This document shows, piece after piece, positions 8,821-17,972 of a stretch of 64,000 bases of DNA (its first letter is position 1; every line of letters starts with the position of its first letter). The position numbers were made by a program, and so were the translations under genes. The stretch is from contig JANQKZ010000060.1 of the NCBI GenBank assembly GCA_028280845.1, positions 1 to 64,000 of the forward strand. Reading direction: 5' to 3'. The DNA is from Opitutales bacterium (lineage in GTDB: Bacteria; Verrucomicrobiota; Verrucomicrobiia; Opitutales; JABSRG01). Under the pieces are notes generated by a model, which did no database searches, was not told the DNA's origin, and worked only from the letters and a program-made list of their open reading frames with translations.

Positions 8821-8984
8821 CAGCGAGTGTTTTGATCATAGAGTTCAACCGCATCTGCAAGATCCGCCAATACTTTAAACGGGCACTCGAGCCGTTGTCT
8901 GCATGGATCCTCCTTCAAGCCACCGCTTTCAAAATGCCGCAACAGGTTACATTTCACTTCCACCTTCGCACTTTTTCCTTTCAT
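8820..8984 (-). CDS. 54-residue ORF coupled to rmuC, unknown function
   Basis: Read directly on the minus strand from ATG at 8984 to TGA at 8820-8822. The product begins MKGKSAKVEVKCNLLRHFES and ends ADAVELYDQNTR. It carries three cysteines (residues 12, 28 and 34), is charged, and has no signal peptide or membrane segment. Evidence for being real: the stop codon overlaps the rmuC start by one base (TGATG), the frame fills a gap without another gene, and residue usage looks protein-like. No Shine-Dalgarno is obvious. No family recognised. Confidence 0.6.
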   Translation of the reverse strand: MKGKSAKVEVKCNLLRHFESGGLKEDPCRQRLECPFKVLADLADAVELYDQNTR

Positions 8985-9093
8985 AGCAAAGAGATCCAAT
9001 ACCCGGCCCCAACCGATAAAAAGCCTGGAGCAAACAACATAACATACACTTCATGGGGCCGCCTGCCTCCTGTCAAAAGGCAAGCACATTTGC

Positions 9094-9774
9094 TTAAGAA
9101 AAGGCGGTCTCAAACACATCAAAGCTGGCGGCGAGGTCCACCAGGATTTCCAGCACGATTTCAAACCGCTCACGTGCGTCGTCGTCGGCAATTTGTCCAG
9201 CCTCATAGTATTTCAGTTCTTCCTTTTTTAATTCAATGGTCCCTGAACTTCTTCGAGCTTCAAACAAGTCCAGGAGTTTGTCTTTTATCGAATCGACTAA
9301 ACCAATCCGGATAAACGATTCCGCGTTCCCTTTGATTAAGATTTCCTCATCAAACCGGCGGTCTCCGGCCTGGATATCCTGCATGCCCAGCCCCTTCCCC
9401 ACTTTAGAAAACAGGTGCTCCCGGCTGAGCGTGAATTGTTTCCTTCGGGAATTGGATATGGTCAAACAGGCGCAGGCGTAAGTGGTGCTCGATTTACCAC
9501 TACTGACTACGTAGTGATAGACCCGTGTCGGATAGGGCCCCATGTATCCATTCAGGCTGTAAGGGGTTCGAATCCATTTCAACAAGGGGTTCCCCGGGTA
9601 GCGAGACTCCCCACCCCGGAGCTCCAAGCCCACCCGGCCACCCAGTTTTTCCATGGCCAGTGGCCGACGGGAGATTCCTTTTCCCGCCTTAGTCACGATG
9701 ATAGTGACTACACAGACAAATACCCCGATCTGAAAGACGATCATGAGGATGATAAAGATGACAAATCCATCCAT
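9094..9774 (-). CDS. Membrane-anchored protein of unknown function
   Basis: 226 residues from ATG at 9774: one N-terminal transmembrane helix (VIFIILMIVFQIGVFVCVV) and a soluble domain of about 190 residues with the stretch GDRRFDEEILIKGN, which recalls membrane-anchored DUF3137-like proteins; that link is tentative. A longer frame to 9966 exists but is rejected, because its extra residues lie antisense to the SRAP remnant and do not look like protein. It is probably first in the leftward rmuC operon. Confidence 0.75.
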   Translation of the reverse strand: MDGFVIFIILMIVFQIGVFVCVVTIIVTKAGKGISRRPLAMEKLGGRVGLELRGGESRYPGNPLLKWIRTPYSLNGYMGPYPTRVYHYVVSSGKSSTTYACACLTISNSRRKQFTLSREHLFSKVGKGLGMQDIQAGDRRFDEEILIKGNAESFIRIGLVDSIKDKLLDLFEARRSSGTIELKKEELKYYEAGQIADDDARERFEIVLEILVDLAASFDVFETAFS

Positions 9775-9892
9775 GAATCCATTACACCATAAAGCTGTAT
9801 CCCGATTTTTGAATCCAAAAGACTGAAGTGCCCAGCGCTCATGCATAGAAAATTTGAGGTGATTATCCCGAAAACTATGCCACCATGATGGA

Positions 9893-10180
9893 ATGTGTGG
9901 CCAATACACCCTTTTAATCAGCCTTCGGGTATGGGATAAGCAATTTCTGCCTAAAAACGCTTCCACCCCGGATGCAGGCGATAGTATCGCACCCAGCCAG
10001 CCTATCCCCCCTATTCGAAAGGAGGCGGTATCAGCGGGTCACACCCCAAACACAGTCCTCTCCCGCAGGGGGTCCATTCCCTTCTGGACCGAGGATAGGG
10101 TTGAGAGACCGGCCCCCTTTCAAGCCCGATCTCAAGCCAAACGCAAGGGCGGCGAGACGGAGCAGGCTGCGCTCTTTTAA
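9893..10180 (+). pseudogene. Truncated, degenerate SRAP (YedK/HMCES-type) gene
   Basis: The 95-codon frame begins MCGQYTLL, the N-terminus of SOS-response-associated peptidases with the catalytic Cys2. It continues with IAPSQPIPPIRKE (family: YNIAPSQPIPVIR), then RRGSIPFWTEDR (family: MRWGLIPxWAKD) and FQARSQ (family: xNARSET). Full family members have about 200-240 residues and these carry the rest of the active site, including a conserved His and Glu; here the frame ends after 95 codons and the EamA gene begins 20 bases on. The family crosslinks to abasic sites in single-stranded DNA. The changes W-to-R and N-to-Q and the truncation suggest a decaying copy. Confidence 0.65.
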
Positions 10181-10200
10181 GCAATCTGGTCTTCCATTCA

Positions 10201-11097
10201 ATGAATACCTATTGGGGAGAGTTCCTTTCCGTATCGTGTGCCCTCATGTGGGCCGTCGCAGTCATCCTTTTCCGGGTGGCCGGACTGACCATCTCTGCAT
10301 GGAGCCTGAACCTCTTTAAAAATACCGTCGGCACCGCCCTGTTCCTGGTCACTTTCCTCATCCTATACGGGGTGGAATGGCCCGAAGTGCCGCTCAGCCA
10401 GCTCCTCATTCTGATATTTTCCGGCATTCTGGGAATCGCCATCGCCGATACCTTCTACCTCAAGGCGTTGAATCTCCTCGGTCCCAGTCGACATGCCATT
10501 CTACACTGCCTCTTCAGTCCCTTCGTCATCCTCCTGTCCTTTACCTTCCTTGGAGAGCGCATGGTGATGCTCCAGCTCGGCGGGTTTATCCTTATTCTGG
10601 GAGGCGTTTTCCTGGTTAACTTGAAAAAGCCTAGAAGCGAAATTCGCCTCAAGGCCCTGGAGTGGGGACTCCTCGCCGGAGTCGGCGCTGAATTTCTCAT
10701 GGCCGCCGGAATTGTCCTGACCAAACCTATCGTAACGGAGGGCTCCCCAGTCTTTGTCGCCGGGATTCGCCTGTTTGGAGGAACCGGGGCCATGATTCTC
10801 TGGGCCGGCCTTCGAGGATCGCTCCGAACGAACCTGGACGAATTCAAATCTCCTGACATTCCCTGGAAAACCTTGATCGTGGGTTCTGTCCTCGGGACTT
10901 ACCTCTCCATGATTGTATGGATCGCCGGATACAAGTTTGTGGATGCCTCGATCGCCGCCATATTGAACCAGACCTCGGTCATCTTCATCATTCTGCTGGC
11001 CGCGCTCTTCCTGAAAGAAAAAGTCACTCCACGGCGATGGATTGGAACGCTCATGGGGGTGGCCGGTGTCATATTAATTGTCCTCGCCGGGTCTTGA
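10201..11097 (+). CDS. EamA/DMT-family membrane transporter
   Basis: 298 residues with ten predicted transmembrane helices in two EamA repeats (about 5-140 and 150-295). Each repeat ends in the family's LGE/LKEKVTPRRWIGTLMGVAGVILI pattern (second copy) or FLGERMVMLQLGGFILILGGVFL (first copy). Such proteins export or import small metabolites such as amino acids or sugars; the substrate cannot be told. It starts right after the SRAP remnant and is followed by the lipoprotein gene. Confidence 0.9.
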   Translation: MNTYWGEFLSVSCALMWAVAVILFRVAGLTISAWSLNLFKNTVGTALFLVTFLILYGVEWPEVPLSQLLILIFSGILGIAIADTFYLKALNLLGPSRHAILHCLFSPFVILLSFTFLGERMVMLQLGGFILILGGVFLVNLKKPRSEIRLKALEWGLLAGVGAEFLMAAGIVLTKPIVTEGSPVFVAGIRLFGGTGAMILWAGLRGSLRTNLDEFKSPDIPWKTLIVGSVLGTYLSMIVWIAGYKFVDASIAAILNQTSVIFIILLAALFLKEKVTPRRWIGTLMGVAGVILIVLAGS

Positions 11098-11165
11098 TCC
11101 GTTTCCCTATGATTATGACGCCCTAATGAACATTAGCGCCGGGACCCTGTCCTCATCGCCTTCCC

Positions 11166-12059
11166 ATGCAACCGTTTATTCGATTCGTCTATTCCCTCCT
11201 GTTCGGGGGCATCCTGCTTTTGTCCTCTGGCTGTGGTCTCTTCCGGGAAGACGATCCCGATGACATTCCACCATTGGCCCCTGAGGAAGAGACCATCACC
11301 TTGGCAGACCAGCGCCTGTTGGAAATATACGAACGCCAGCAGGAAATCATGACCCGGTATGGGGAAAACCCGGATAACTACAGTCAGTCTACTATGGAGA
11401 TGCGGGTAAACCAGGTGGTCAGTTCCTACCAGGCCTTCCTCGCTGACAATCCAGAAGATGTAGAGGCCTACATCCTATTTGGAAAATTCCTTATTTCAGT
11501 TGGGCAATGGGAAATGGCCATTCGCCAATACCTGATCGCCGATCGCCTCGACCCGACCCTTCCTGTTCTCAAGCAACAGATCGGTAACTACCTGGCTGAA
11601 ACCGGGCGCTACATGGCCGCCCTCCCCTATTTTCTCAACGCCACCGACCTCGCCCCGGATGAGGCTTTGTATTTCTATCAACTCGGATGGTTGCTCTATG
11701 AATACGGCGAGCAGTTTATCGGGGATGGTTTTTATGAGCGAACCACCTTGGAATCCCAAATGATGACTGCGTTCCGGAAAGCCGTAGCGCTCGACCCGGA
11801 CCACCTGCCATACCAGCGGACCTACGGAGAAGCATTTTACCTCCTGGAGGAACCCAATTGGGAGCTTGCCTTCGATGTATGGAACCAATTGCTGCCCAGA
11901 GTGGAAGATCCGCTCGACCGCCAGGCGATTCACCTCCACCGTGCGAGGGTCCTGGCTTATCTGGGAGAAAAAGAAATTGCCTTGAGTATTATGGACAGCA
12001 TCGACGACCCTGCTCTGTTAACTTCGAAAAATAAGGTTCTGGAGGAGATCCGGAACTAA
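11166..12059 (+). CDS. TPR-repeat lipoprotein
   Basis: 297 residues. A signal peptide with lipobox LSSGC puts the lipidated cysteine at residue 23. The mature part holds several tetratricopeptide-like helical repeats (for example residues about 75-215, with the pattern AYILFGKFLISVGQWEMAIRQ). TPR lipoproteins usually serve as protein-protein scaffolds at the outer or inner membrane. The site-2-protease homologue starts 22 bases downstream, so the two may act together. Confidence 0.85.
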   Translation: MQPFIRFVYSLLFGGILLLSSGCGLFREDDPDDIPPLAPEEETITLADQRLLEIYERQQEIMTRYGENPDNYSQSTMEMRVNQVVSSYQAFLADNPEDVEAYILFGKFLISVGQWEMAIRQYLIADRLDPTLPVLKQQIGNYLAETGRYMAALPYFLNATDLAPDEALYFYQLGWLLYEYGEQFIGDGFYERTTLESQMMTAFRKAVALDPDHLPYQRTYGEAFYLLEEPNWELAFDVWNQLLPRVEDPLDRQAIHLHRARVLAYLGEKEIALSIMDSIDDPALLTSKNKVLEEIRN

Positions 12060-12081
12060 ACCACTGAATTAAAACGAATAC

Positions 12082-12732
12082 ATGAATAGTTCTCCCGACC
12101 TCATGCAGGGGTTGCTCCTCTACCTGATCCTCCTGGCCAGCGTGTGCTTGAGAGAGTGGGCCCAAGCCTGGGTCGCGGACCGCATGGGAGATTCCACCCC
12201 CCGCATGGACGGTCGGACAAGCCTCAACCCGGCCAATCACATCGACCCCCTCGGTACGGCCATCTTTCCCCTCATCTTCATCTTCCTCCTGGGCTCACAG
12301 ACTCCCTTTGGGTGGGGGCGTCACCTCTACATGAACCCCGACAATTTCCGGAATCCCACCAGCGGCGAAATCTATGCACGCCTGGCCGGACCCGCCTGTA
12401 ATTTTCTCATCGCCCTGGTGGCAGCCATCATCGGAGGACTCACGTTTAATAGTGTCCCCCGGCTCTATGAGTTAATGTTCATGTTTATCGGGATCAATAC
12501 CACCCTCATTATCATCAACCTGCTGCCCGTTCCTCCCCTCGACGGAGGTTATATCCTCAAGGCCGTGATAAAGATGTCGGAAGAACAATTCCTCAACCTC
12601 GCCCGCTTCTGTTTTTTTATCCTGCTCGGGTTGTTTCTCTTTCCCCCCACTGCCCGGGTCATTCAACTCGGTTTCGCCTTCTTTAACGGGCTCTTCCTGC
12701 GGGTTATGAATATAGCGGCAGGCGCAGGTTGA
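12082..12732 (+). CDS. Site-2 protease (M50) homologue lacking the HExxH histidines
   Basis: 216 residues, six hydrophobic segments. The family landmarks are present: GRTSLNPANHIDPLGT, PFGWGRHLYMNPDNFRNP, LAGPACNFLIA and PPLDGG with D154. The zinc-binding HExxH motif, which should be at residues 24-28, reads REWAQ here, so both histidines are replaced (R24, Q28) while E25 is kept. With two of three zinc ligands gone it should not be an active protease. A pseudoprotease acting on membrane substrates or partners is the likely role. It follows a TPR lipoprotein and is convergent with metW. Confidence 0.85.
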   Translation: MNSSPDLMQGLLLYLILLASVCLREWAQAWVADRMGDSTPRMDGRTSLNPANHIDPLGTAIFPLIFIFLLGSQTPFGWGRHLYMNPDNFRNPTSGEIYARLAGPACNFLIALVAAIIGGLTFNSVPRLYELMFMFIGINTTLIIINLLPVPPLDGGYILKAVIKMSEEQFLNLARFCFFILLGLFLFPPTARVIQLGFAFFNGLFLRVMNIAAGAG

Positions 12733-12762
12733 GCCTCAGGATCCCTCATAGAATTAGGCGTT

Positions 12763-13380
12763 CTACCTGGGCTTCCGACTTAGGTCATAGATGACATAGC
12801 CCGAAAACAACTCGGGCCAGAAGGAACACTCCGATTCCCAGTCCGCCCCAAGCGCCACCCGGCGGTGGATGGTGATATCCAAATCAACGCAAAACTCCTC
12901 AAACTCGGCCAGAGAAAATGGATTTGCCGGCCGTCGCTCAAACCATTTATCGGGAAAGACATCGTTGCGGATCCTCCGCCCGAGCCTGAGGTGACTGAGC
13001 CGGTTGCGCCAGTAGCTGAAATTGATAAACCCAACGGTAAGCCGCTCTCCCACACGAAGCCCTTCTTCGAGGGTCTCCCGGGGATTCTCCAGCTCTTCCA
13101 CGGTCCGGGAGCAGAGCACATGGTTAAAGGTATTATCCGGAAACGTTTTTAAATAGGTCAGTACATCTCCCTGGTATACCGAGACCCCGCGCTTCACCGC
13201 CGCCTGAATTTTGGATTGAGAGATATCCACCCCAACTCCGAATACCTGCTTCGTCTTGATCAGATGCTCAAGCAAGATACCCCGGCCACAACCAAGATCC
13301 AGGACACGCGACCCCGGTTCCACCCATCCACTGATGATCTGGAAGTCCACATGACGGCGCTGTTTGGTCTTGGAGCTCAT
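12763..13380 (-). CDS. metW: Methionine biosynthesis protein MetW
   Basis: 205-residue class I SAM-dependent methyltransferase-fold protein. The SAM-binding motif VLDLGCGRGILLEHL is at about 23-37. Its ATG overlaps the metX TGA (ATGA), the pairing seen in many Proteobacteria, where MetW supports homoserine acylation by MetX. That context is the main support for the name. Confidence 0.9.
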   Translation of the reverse strand: MSSKTKQRRHVDFQIISGWVEPGSRVLDLGCGRGILLEHLIKTKQVFGVGVDISQSKIQAAVKRGVSVYQGDVLTYLKTFPDNTFNHVLCSRTVEELENPRETLEEGLRVGERLTVGFINFSYWRNRLSHLRLGRRIRNDVFPDKWFERRPANPFSLAEFEEFCVDLDITIHRRVALGADWESECSFWPELFSGYVIYDLSRKPR

Positions 13381-14552
13381 GACTGCACTAGATTGGGAGA
13401 GACCAGGAAACCCCGTACCAGATCATATAGCTCAGGTGCATGCAGCAGGAAGGAATCATGCCCCATTTCCATCTCCAGTTCCGCATAGGAGGCCTGCTTT
13501 CCAGCCTGGGTCAAGGCATGGACGATATCTCGGTTCTGGGAGGGAGGAAAGAGCCAGTCCGATTTAAACCCAATGATCAGGGATCGGGCTTTCACGATTT
13601 CAAATACCCGGTCCAATCGCCGATCAGAATCACGCCCGGGCAGATCAAAGAGGTTCAAGGCACGGGTAAAATAAAGGTAGGTATTGGCATCAAACCGATT
13701 CACAAAGGACTGCCCCTGGTAGCGTAGATAACTCTCCACCTCAAACTCCACGTCGAACGGATCCTGGTTCGCACCACCCCCTTCGGATGCTCGCCGACTC
13801 CGCCCAAATTTCTGAGCCATGCCTTCGTCGGACAGGTAGGTAATATGCGCCATCATACGGGCCACGGCCAACCCAACATCAGGCCCTTCATCAGGAAGAT
13901 AACTCCCTCCCCGCCATTTGGGGTCGGTAATGATCGCCTGCCGGCCTACTTCATCAAAGGCAATGGCCTGGGCACTTTGGCAAGCCGTGGTGGCCATCGG
14001 GACGATCCGGTCCACCCGGTCGGGAAACTGTACCGCCCATTCCAATACCTGCATACCCCCCATACTTCCCCCGATCACGGCATGAAGCTTATCAATGCCA
14101 AGATAATCCATGAGTTGGGCCTGGGCTTTCACCATGTCTTCAATCGTAACCCGAGGGAAACTCAACCCATACGGCCGCCCCGTCTCCGGATTGATGGAAG
14201 ATGGCCCCGTGGACCCTTGGCATCCACCGATACAATTCGTGCAGATGACAAAATACTCCCGTGTATCCACGGCTTTCCCCGGACCGATAAAATGATTCCA
14301 CCAACCCACTTTGCGGTCGGTCACGCCATGAACGCCCGCGCAATGATGATCGCCACTCAGGGCATGGCAAATCAGGATCGCGTTGGAATGGCTGTCATTC
14401 AATCGCCCATAGGTTTCATAGCGAATCGTGATTCCTGGTAACCTGGAACCATTGTGAAACGTAAAGGGCGCGGACAATAAAAAATCCTGCGGGGTTACCA
14501 AACCAACCTCGCCTTCTTCTAGCGACTGATACTCATCCCCTGATGGATTCAT
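13377..14552 (-). CDS. metX: Homoserine O-acetyltransferase
   Basis: 391 residues from ATG at 14552; alpha/beta-hydrolase that activates homoserine by acylation in methionine synthesis. The nucleophile elbow is GGSMGGMQ and the C-terminal catalytic histidine lies in MGHDSFLLH. A longer frame begins at 14639 but its first 29 residues do not resemble the family; that upstream ATG is itself followed by AGGAGG. The acyl donor (acetyl or succinyl) cannot be assigned safely from sequence alone. It is the first gene of metX-metW. Confidence 0.92.
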   Translation of the reverse strand: MNPSGDEYQSLEEGEVGLVTPQDFLLSAPFTFHNGSRLPGITIRYETYGRLNDSHSNAILICHALSGDHHCAGVHGVTDRKVGWWNHFIGPGKAVDTREYFVICTNCIGGCQGSTGPSSINPETGRPYGLSFPRVTIEDMVKAQAQLMDYLGIDKLHAVIGGSMGGMQVLEWAVQFPDRVDRIVPMATTACQSAQAIAFDEVGRQAIITDPKWRGGSYLPDEGPDVGLAVARMMAHITYLSDEGMAQKFGRSRRASEGGGANQDPFDVEFEVESYLRYQGQSFVNRFDANTYLYFTRALNLFDLPGRDSDRRLDRVFEIVKARSLIIGFKSDWLFPPSQNRDIVHALTQAGKQASYAELEMEMGHDSFLLHAPELYDLVRGFLVSPNLVQS

Positions 14553-14769
14553 AAAACCGTTATTGCAGTGGATTCTGGCAGATTCAAAAGTAATAACTGT
14601 GTCGTATTCCGAACCGCACTCCAGAAAATTCCTCCTCATTGGCCCTGCTCGGTCCGGGACCGCATGGCCGACTCAATCCCGATGGGATGCCCTCCACGAT
14701 CCTTCGCTGCTCTAAGGATTGCCAGAAATGTATATCTGAAATGGTCTCCCGACTGCTCCGCGACGCGGA

Positions 14770-15516
14770 TCACCCCTCAGCCAGGATGGATTCGTCGATA
14801 TCGTAGTTCGAGTGGACGGACTTGACGTCTTCCAATTCCTCCAGGGCATCAACCAGGCGTAATACCTTCTTTGCTGTATCCGAATCGCCCACAGGGACCA
14901 GATTGTTGGGGATATAAGCCAACTCACTGGAGTCTGCTTCAATTCCTGCGTCTTCCAGCGCCTTGGCCACCGCATCATAATCTCCGATGTCGGTAAATAC
15001 CTCAAAGTGATCCGCTTCAACCACAACGTCCTCCGCACCAGCCTCAAGGCCGATCTCCATCAGGTTTTCCTCGTCTGTCTTATCTTTGGCGATGAGGAAT
15101 TGCCCCTTGCGCTGGAAGTTGAAGGCTAAAGCTCCTGCACCAGCCAGATTGCCGCCATTCTTCGAAAAAGTGCTTCGCACCTCGCTGGCGGACCGATTCT
15201 TATTATCCGTGGTCACTTCGACGATCAGCCCAACTCCACCAGGCCCATAGCCCTCGTAGGTCAACTCTTCAATGATGACCCCCTCGATTTCGCCGGTACC
15301 TTTTTTGATGGCCCGGTCGACGTTGTCCGCTGGCATGTTGGCGGCCTTCGCCTTCTGGATCTGGGTTCGCAGGCGGGGATTCATATCGGGATCCCCCCCA
15401 CCCGCGCGCGCCGCCAGGGTCAGTTCCTTCGAGATAACACTAAAGATTTTTCCACGCTTTGCGTCGACCACGGCCTTATGCCGTTTCGTCGTAGCCCATT
15501 TACTATGACCTGCCAT
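14770..15516 (-). CDS. YebC/PmpR-family protein
   Basis: 248 residues, full length for the YebC family. It starts MAGHSKWATTKRHKAVVDAKRGK, the usual N-terminus (MAGHSKWxxIKHRK), and contains GPGGVGLIVEVTTDNKNR, also diagnostic. Members act as transcriptional regulators or, for YebC itself, as a ribosome factor for proline-rich sequences. It lies just downstream of yidC on the same strand. Confidence 0.92.
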   Translation of the reverse strand: MAGHSKWATTKRHKAVVDAKRGKIFSVISKELTLAARAGGGDPDMNPRLRTQIQKAKAANMPADNVDRAIKKGTGEIEGVIIEELTYEGYGPGGVGLIVEVTTDNKNRSASEVRSTFSKNGGNLAGAGALAFNFQRKGQFLIAKDKTDEENLMEIGLEAGAEDVVVEADHFEVFTDIGDYDAVAKALEDAGIEADSSELAYIPNNLVPVGDSDTAKKVLRLVDALEELEDVKSVHSNYDIDESILAEG

Positions 15517-15581
15517 ATACCGAAAATGAAATGGGGTTGGAGCTAAAGGTTCAACTGGTAAATTTGAGGCGTTTCGAAGCC

Positions 15582-17624
15582 CTACTTCCGCTTCTTGCGC
15601 TTCTTCGGGGTGGAGGGAAGTCCACTGCCCCCACCCCCTTTCAGGCGCTTGGTCGCTCCCAATCCATCCATTTGCTGCCGGGAAAACCGGGATTCCTGCT
15701 TCACCGGGGTCTCTTTCTTTTTGGCGGGCTTGGCCGGGGCGACCTTAACCCCTGTCTTTTGCTGTTCCTTAATGGCTTCAATCTCCGGGTTCAGTTTCCG
15801 GTTGATGAGGAATTGCTGCAGCATGGTCAGCAGAGCATTCGTGGTAAAGTAGACGAAGAGTGCAGCTGCGAAATTATACAGAATCACGACTAAGAAGGCT
15901 GGCATCCAGCGCATCATCTTCATTGTCATCTGCTGGGTCTCGTCGGCCGTCTCCGGCATGGGAGTCATCCGCATCTGGAAGAACATCACCACCCCGTATA
16001 TCAGGGGCATCAGGTTGAGCGGAAAACCTCCAAGCACCGCAAACTGGTCTGGGTAGGACAAGCTGTCCATCCAGAGAAGTCCGGCAAAACGAAATTCCGG
16101 GGCCACCCGCAGCATACCGTACAACCCGATAAAGACGGGAATCTGCACCAGCATCGGGATACAGCCGCCCATCATGGCTGCGGGGTTAATATCGTGCTTC
16201 TTATACAACTCCCCCATGGCCGATTGCATCTTGCGTGGGTCATCCTTATGCTTTTCGCGGATCTCTTTCATCTCCGCCTGGAGCGGCTGCATTTTGACGG
16301 CATTCAACTTCTGGGCTCGCATTCCCCGGGAAGTGAAGGGCCAGAAGAACAACTTGATAATCAGCGTAAGGAGGATGATGGAAAGCCCCCAGCTGGGGAC
16401 AATCTTATGAATTCCGTGCATGAAAACAGTCAGGGCCTGGCTGATAATATCCGGCCCCCAATATTGCATGAGTCGCTCCTCACTTTGTCCCAGATTCTGC
16501 AGGCGGAGGAATTCCTTGGGCCCGATATAAAACGTCGTTCCCAGAATGGTCCTCTCTCCGGGCTGCAGGGCATTAAAGCGATAGCCAACGCTTCCAGCTA
16601 TTCCAAGCTCCTTCCAGCTATCCTCGCCTTCCCGTTCCAGTTCTTGAGCCTCAATCCGAACCGACCGGGCTCGGGAACCGCCAGCGTCGGAGAGCACTTC
16701 TTTGAGGATACCGACGAAGAATTGGTTCTTGATGCTGGCCCAGGTCAGGGAATTGACATCCCGCGCTTCGCGGTAGGACTGATCCTGCTCCTTTCGGCCA
16801 ATCCCGAGAAACCCATTGCTCCCAATAAATTTCCGCGCCTTCACATACTTAATATCCCCTTCCGTGTAGTAGCTCACGTTCAGGTATTCACCCACGCTCT
16901 GGCGGTCATAGGCCAGGGAGGCCGTACTCCCCAGGTGAAGGAAAGTCTGAGGTAGGGAGACCAGGTTTTCGCCCCCGTTCTCAAATAAGACTTCATGGCT
17001 GACCACATAGGGATCCTGCCCATTGGCTTCCCCGGCAACACGGTAGGTGCGCTGCAAGCTCAGGCCTTCCGGGGTTATGAACCGAAAAGTGATGGTGTCT
17101 TCCGTATGCCGAACCACCTCAAACTGGGGAAGAAAGGGTTGCACATCGCCCCGGGCATTCTGGAACAGCAACGCATGCGACGGAACCAGGTTGCCTTCAT
17201 TAAAAACGTAGGGGTCTACCCCGCCGCTGGGCTCTGTTTTGAGAAACTCGACCGTCTCAATCGCCCCTCCCGTAGTAGTAAAGGTTACCCGGATAAAAGA
17301 ATTTTCCAGGACAAAGGTATCTCCCGGGTGGACGTATTCAGGAAGGGTGACCTTCTCCCCGGCCGTAGGTATGCTTCCAGTATCTACCGCTTCTCCCGGG
17401 GCCTCTGTCACGGCGCCCTCGGGAAGTCCGGTTAAGCTTTCCAGCCCCGGGCTGTCCCCGGAAGCCGGGTCCTGGGAATTTTGGTCTTCCAGTTGAGGTT
17501 GGTTCTGCAGCTCCCAGATCCGCCGTTCTCGCTGGTAATCCTGCGCTTCCTTGGCTTGCCAGATAAATACGCCAAAACCGATAATGAGAAATAGGAGTCC
17601 TAAAAATGTGTTCTTTTTATCCAT
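15582..17624 (-). CDS. yidC: Membrane protein insertase YidC
   Basis: 680 residues. The first helix (about 6-23) is followed by a large periplasmic domain (about 90-380) and the insertase core (WGLSIILLTLIIK, then HDINPAAMMGGCIPMLVQIPVF). The position of the groove arginine of E. coli YidC (R366) is a lysine here. The C-terminal tail is long and very basic (ending KKRKKRK), as seen in YidC proteins that bind ribosomes through the tail. It lies in the conserved rpmH-rnpA-yidD-yidC order. The protein inserts membrane proteins alone or with SecYEG. Confidence 0.95.
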   Translation of the reverse strand: MDKKNTFLGLLFLIIGFGVFIWQAKEAQDYQRERRIWELQNQPQLEDQNSQDPASGDSPGLESLTGLPEGAVTEAPGEAVDTGSIPTAGEKVTLPEYVHPGDTFVLENSFIRVTFTTTGGAIETVEFLKTEPSGGVDPYVFNEGNLVPSHALLFQNARGDVQPFLPQFEVVRHTEDTITFRFITPEGLSLQRTYRVAGEANGQDPYVVSHEVLFENGGENLVSLPQTFLHLGSTASLAYDRQSVGEYLNVSYYTEGDIKYVKARKFIGSNGFLGIGRKEQDQSYREARDVNSLTWASIKNQFFVGILKEVLSDAGGSRARSVRIEAQELEREGEDSWKELGIAGSVGYRFNALQPGERTILGTTFYIGPKEFLRLQNLGQSEERLMQYWGPDIISQALTVFMHGIHKIVPSWGLSIILLTLIIKLFFWPFTSRGMRAQKLNAVKMQPLQAEMKEIREKHKDDPRKMQSAMGELYKKHDINPAAMMGGCIPMLVQIPVFIGLYGMLRVAPEFRFAGLLWMDSLSYPDQFAVLGGFPLNLMPLIYGVVMFFQMRMTPMPETADETQQMTMKMMRWMPAFLVVILYNFAAALFVYFTTNALLTMLQQFLINRKLNPEIEAIKEQQKTGVKVAPAKPAKKKETPVKQESRFSRQQMDGLGATKRLKGGGGSGLPSTPKKRKKRK

Positions 17625-17633
17625 GAAGAAAAG

Positions 17634-17972
17634 TCAGGAATGAGTGCGATGGTCCGCTTTGGAATGCACAATAGGGGTGGATTGCGGGGGCACCGGGTCA
17701 TACCCCCCTTTGGACCAGGGACCACAGCGAAGTAACCGACCGGCACTTAACCCCAAACCCCGAATCACCCCATGCTGTTGGAAAGCTTCGATCGCGTATT
17801 GGGAACAGCTTGGGTGAAACCGACACCCGCAGTGACTTCCGCCCAAGGTATGAATCAGCGGGGAGACCACCCATTGATACCCGCGAATGACCAGGATGAA
17901 CGGCAGGGCCAACCAGGAGGATCTCCCCTGGAGCGACGGCGTGTTTCCTGTTGATGTGTGAGCGTCAGACAT
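17634..17972 (-). CDS. yidD: Membrane protein insertion efficiency factor YidD
   Basis: 112 residues with the family signature CRFHPSCSQYAIEAFQQHG and RLLRCGPWSKGGYDPVP. An N-terminal amphipathic/hydrophobic stretch (WLALPFILVIRGYQWVVSPL) is present. The gene overlaps rnpA by eight bases and lies nine bases before yidC, the usual arrangement. Confidence 0.93.
   Translation of the reverse strand: MSDAHTSTGNTPSLQGRSSWLALPFILVIRGYQWVVSPLIHTLGGSHCGCRFHPSCSQYAIEAFQQHGVIRGLGLSAGRLLRCGPWSKGGYDPVPPQSTPIVHSKADHRTHS

Noticed and set aside
9775-9966. Upstream extension of the membrane-protein gene on the minus strand
   Set aside because: The extra residues lie antisense to the SRAP remnant and look like translated non-coding sequence; the methionine at 9774 begins directly before the membrane helix.
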